Assembly: GCA_945888565.1 (NCBI GenBank)
Contig: CAMDAL010000055.1
Span: forward strand, 1-14,940
Reading direction: 5' to 3'
DNA: 14,940 nt
Source: Devosia equisanguinis
Lineage (GTDB): Bacteria; Pseudomonadota; Alphaproteobacteria; Rhizobiales; Devosiaceae
Shown: piece after piece, positions 13,501 through 14,940 of the stretch
How positions within the stretch are numbered: position 1 is the stretch's first letter
How the letters are laid out: the number at the start of each line of letters is the position of its first letter
Notes under the pieces: model-generated
What the model saw: the letters and a program-made list of their open reading frames with translations, nothing else
Told to the model about the DNA's origin: nothing
The model's database searches: none
Program-made: the position numbers and the translations under genes

Positions 13501-14940
13501 TCTGCTGCCTCCACCTTCTCGGTGTAGGGCCCTTCGAGCCAATCCACCCTGTCGACCTTGCGGACGATGACGAACTCGTCGCGGTTGGACCCAACGGTAC
13601 CGTAGTAGTTGAACCCGTAGGATTGCTGTGCGTAACCGCCGATCATGTGGGTCGGCTTGATGATGGCGCGCGTCACTGAATTATGAATGCCGCCGCGGTT
13701 GCCGGTCATCTCGGAGCCGGGTGTGTTCACGATCTTCTCCTGGGCGTGGTACATGAAGAGGGTCCCCTCCTTCATGCGCTGCGAAACGACGGCCCTCGCC
13801 ACCAGTGCGCCGTTGGAATTGTAGGCTTCGACCCAGTCGTTATCGACGATGTCGGCCTTGGCCGCGTCGACCTCGGACAACCAGACAACCGGCCCACCCC
13901 GATTAAGGGGCAGCATCAAAAGATTATCGGAGTAGGTGGAGTGGATGCCCCACTTCTGGTGCGGCGTGATGAAGTTGAGTACCACCTGCCTGTTGCCGTT
14001 GGGTTTGCTGTCGATCACCGGCTTGATGGTCTTGGTGTCGATCGGCGGACGATAGAGGCAGAGCGCCTCCCCGAAGGCCCGCATCCACAGGTGATCCTGA
14101 TAGAGCTGCTGACGCCCGGTCAGCGTGCGCCAGGGGATCAACTCGTGCACGTTGGTGTAGCCGGCATTGTAGCACACAGTCTCACTCTCGATGCCGGACC
14201 AGGTCGGCGACGAGATGATCTTGCGCGGCTGCGCGACGATGTCCCGGAAGCGGATCTTTTCGTCTTCCTTGGGCCGGGCCAGGTGGGCATGTTCGCGACC
14301 GGTGGCCTTGGACAAAGCTTCCCATGCCTTCACCGCCACCTCGCCATTGGTTTCCGGAGCAAGCATCAGCACCACTTCGCTGGCGTCGATGTCGGTATCG
14401 ATGCGCGGCATGCCCTTGGTCGGACCGTCCTCGGTGACGGTGCCGTTGAGACGGCCCAGCGCCTCCACCTCGTGCGCGGTATTCCAGCCGATACCCTTGC
14501 CGCCATTGCCGAGTTTGGCGAGCAGTGGCCCCAGGGCAGTGAAATGCTTGTAGAGGTTGGGGTAGTCGCGCTTGACCACGGCCACGTTAGGCATGGTCTT
14601 GCCCGGGATCGGATCGATAGCCCCGGTCTTCCAGTCCGCGACGTCGAACGGCTGCGCCAGCTCGCCCGGCGTGTCGTGCAGGATGGGCACCAGAACAGTG
14701 TCCTCTTCGATGCCAAGCACCTCGGGCGCTATGGTCGAGAACGTTTTGGCCAGTCCCTTGAAGATGTCCCAGTCGCTGCGCGCCTCCCAAGCCGGATCGG
14801 CCGCGCTCGACAGCGGGTGGATGAAGGGATGCATATCGGAGGTATTGAGGTCGTTCTTTTCGTACCAGGTGGCGGTGGGCAGCACGATGTCGGAGTAGAC
14901 GCAGGTGGTCGACATCCGGAAGTCGAGCGTCACGAGCAGA
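13497..14940 (-). CDS. narG: NarG, molybdenum catalytic subunit of nitrate reductase, 3' part only
   Basis: The window shows the C-terminal 480 residues; full NarG is about 1,250, so about 770 lie to the right. Recognisable parts are STTCVYSDIVLPTATWYEK near the visible start, NDLNTSDMHPFIHPL, QLYQDHLWMRAFGEALCLYR, HQKWGIHSTYSDNLLMLPLN and a C-terminal molybdopterin-binding region with HAQEKIVNTPGSEMTGNRGG. NarG binds the bis-MGD cofactor and a 4Fe-4S cluster and reduces nitrate to nitrite on the cytoplasmic side. The catalytic Asp and cluster cysteines of the N-terminal part are outside the window. The gene heads the visible operon and its stop overlaps narH (ATGA). The frame is open to the edge. 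Confidence 0.98.
   Translation of the reverse strand, partial: LLVTLDFRMSTTCVYSDIVLPTATWYEKNDLNTSDMHPFIHPLSSAADPAWEARSDWDIFKGLAKTFSTIAPEVLGIEEDTVLVPILHDTPGELAQPFDVADWKTGAIDPIPGKTMPNVAVVKRDYPNLYKHFTALGPLLAKLGNGGKGIGWNTAHEVEALGRLNGTVTEDGPTKGMPRIDTDIDASEVVLMLAPETNGEVAVKAWEALSKATGREHAHLARPKEDEKIRFRDIVAQPRKIISSPTWSGIESETVCYNAGYTNVHELIPWRTLTGRQQLYQDHLWMRAFGEALCLYRPPIDTKTIKPVIDSKPNGNRQVVLNFITPHQKWGIHSTYSDNLLMLPLNRGGPVVWLSEVDAAKADIVDNDWVEAYNSNGALVARAVVSQRMKEGTLFMYHAQEKIVNTPGSEMTGNRGGIHNSVTRAIIKPTHMIGGYAQQSYGFNYYGTVGSNRDEFVIVRKVDRVDWLEGPYTEKVEAAE

Overview
The window reads as part of a nitrate-respiration and denitrification locus from a high-GC, facultatively anaerobic proteobacterium. Pseudoazurin, the NsrR/NnrS pair and an extended nar operon make an alphaproteobacterium most likely, but this is an inference. 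I see no RNA genes, insertion sequences, CRISPR arrays or phage genes.

Left part (1-3671): a ubiD-family decarboxylase gene runs leftward off the edge. Back to back with it is a tight ubiT-ubiU-ubiV operon running rightward. UbiTUV supports ubiquinone synthesis without O2, and UbiU and UbiV each keep the four expected cluster cysteines. This fits a cell that must make ubiquinone while respiring nitrate.

Middle part (3672-6888): a 315-base gap with an AT-rich promoter-like end leads into a pseudoazurin gene with all four copper ligands. Next comes a 7Fe ferredoxin gene (fdxA) on the opposite strand, divergent from nsrR, an NO-sensing Rrf2 repressor. Candidate NsrR-like sites lie before the pseudoazurin gene and in the fdxA-nsrR gap. 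Convergent with nsrR is an nnrS gene broken by at least four frame changes.

Right part (6889-14940): one leftward operon, narG (3' part)-narH-narJ-narI-parvulin-type PPIase-hemerythrin-like protein-beta-carbonic anhydrase-moaA-mogA, with gaps of 0-39 bases and several start/stop overlaps. It encodes the membrane nitrate reductase, its chaperone, a likely folding helper and two steps of molybdenum cofactor synthesis. Two members look altered at key residues: the carbonic anhydrase has Ala in place of the Asp of its Cys-x-Asp-x-Arg motif, and the hemerythrin-like protein has Asn at two positions where I expect His ligands.

Together the genes make a respiratory module: quinol supply (Ubi), quinol oxidation and nitrate reduction (Nar), cofactor supply (Moa/Mog), periplasmic electron carriage (pseudoazurin) and nitrosative-stress control (NsrR, NnrS). 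I did not find a clearly new system. The most interesting points are the decayed nnrS, the altered carbonic anhydrase and hemerythrin-like proteins, and the candidate NsrR sites.
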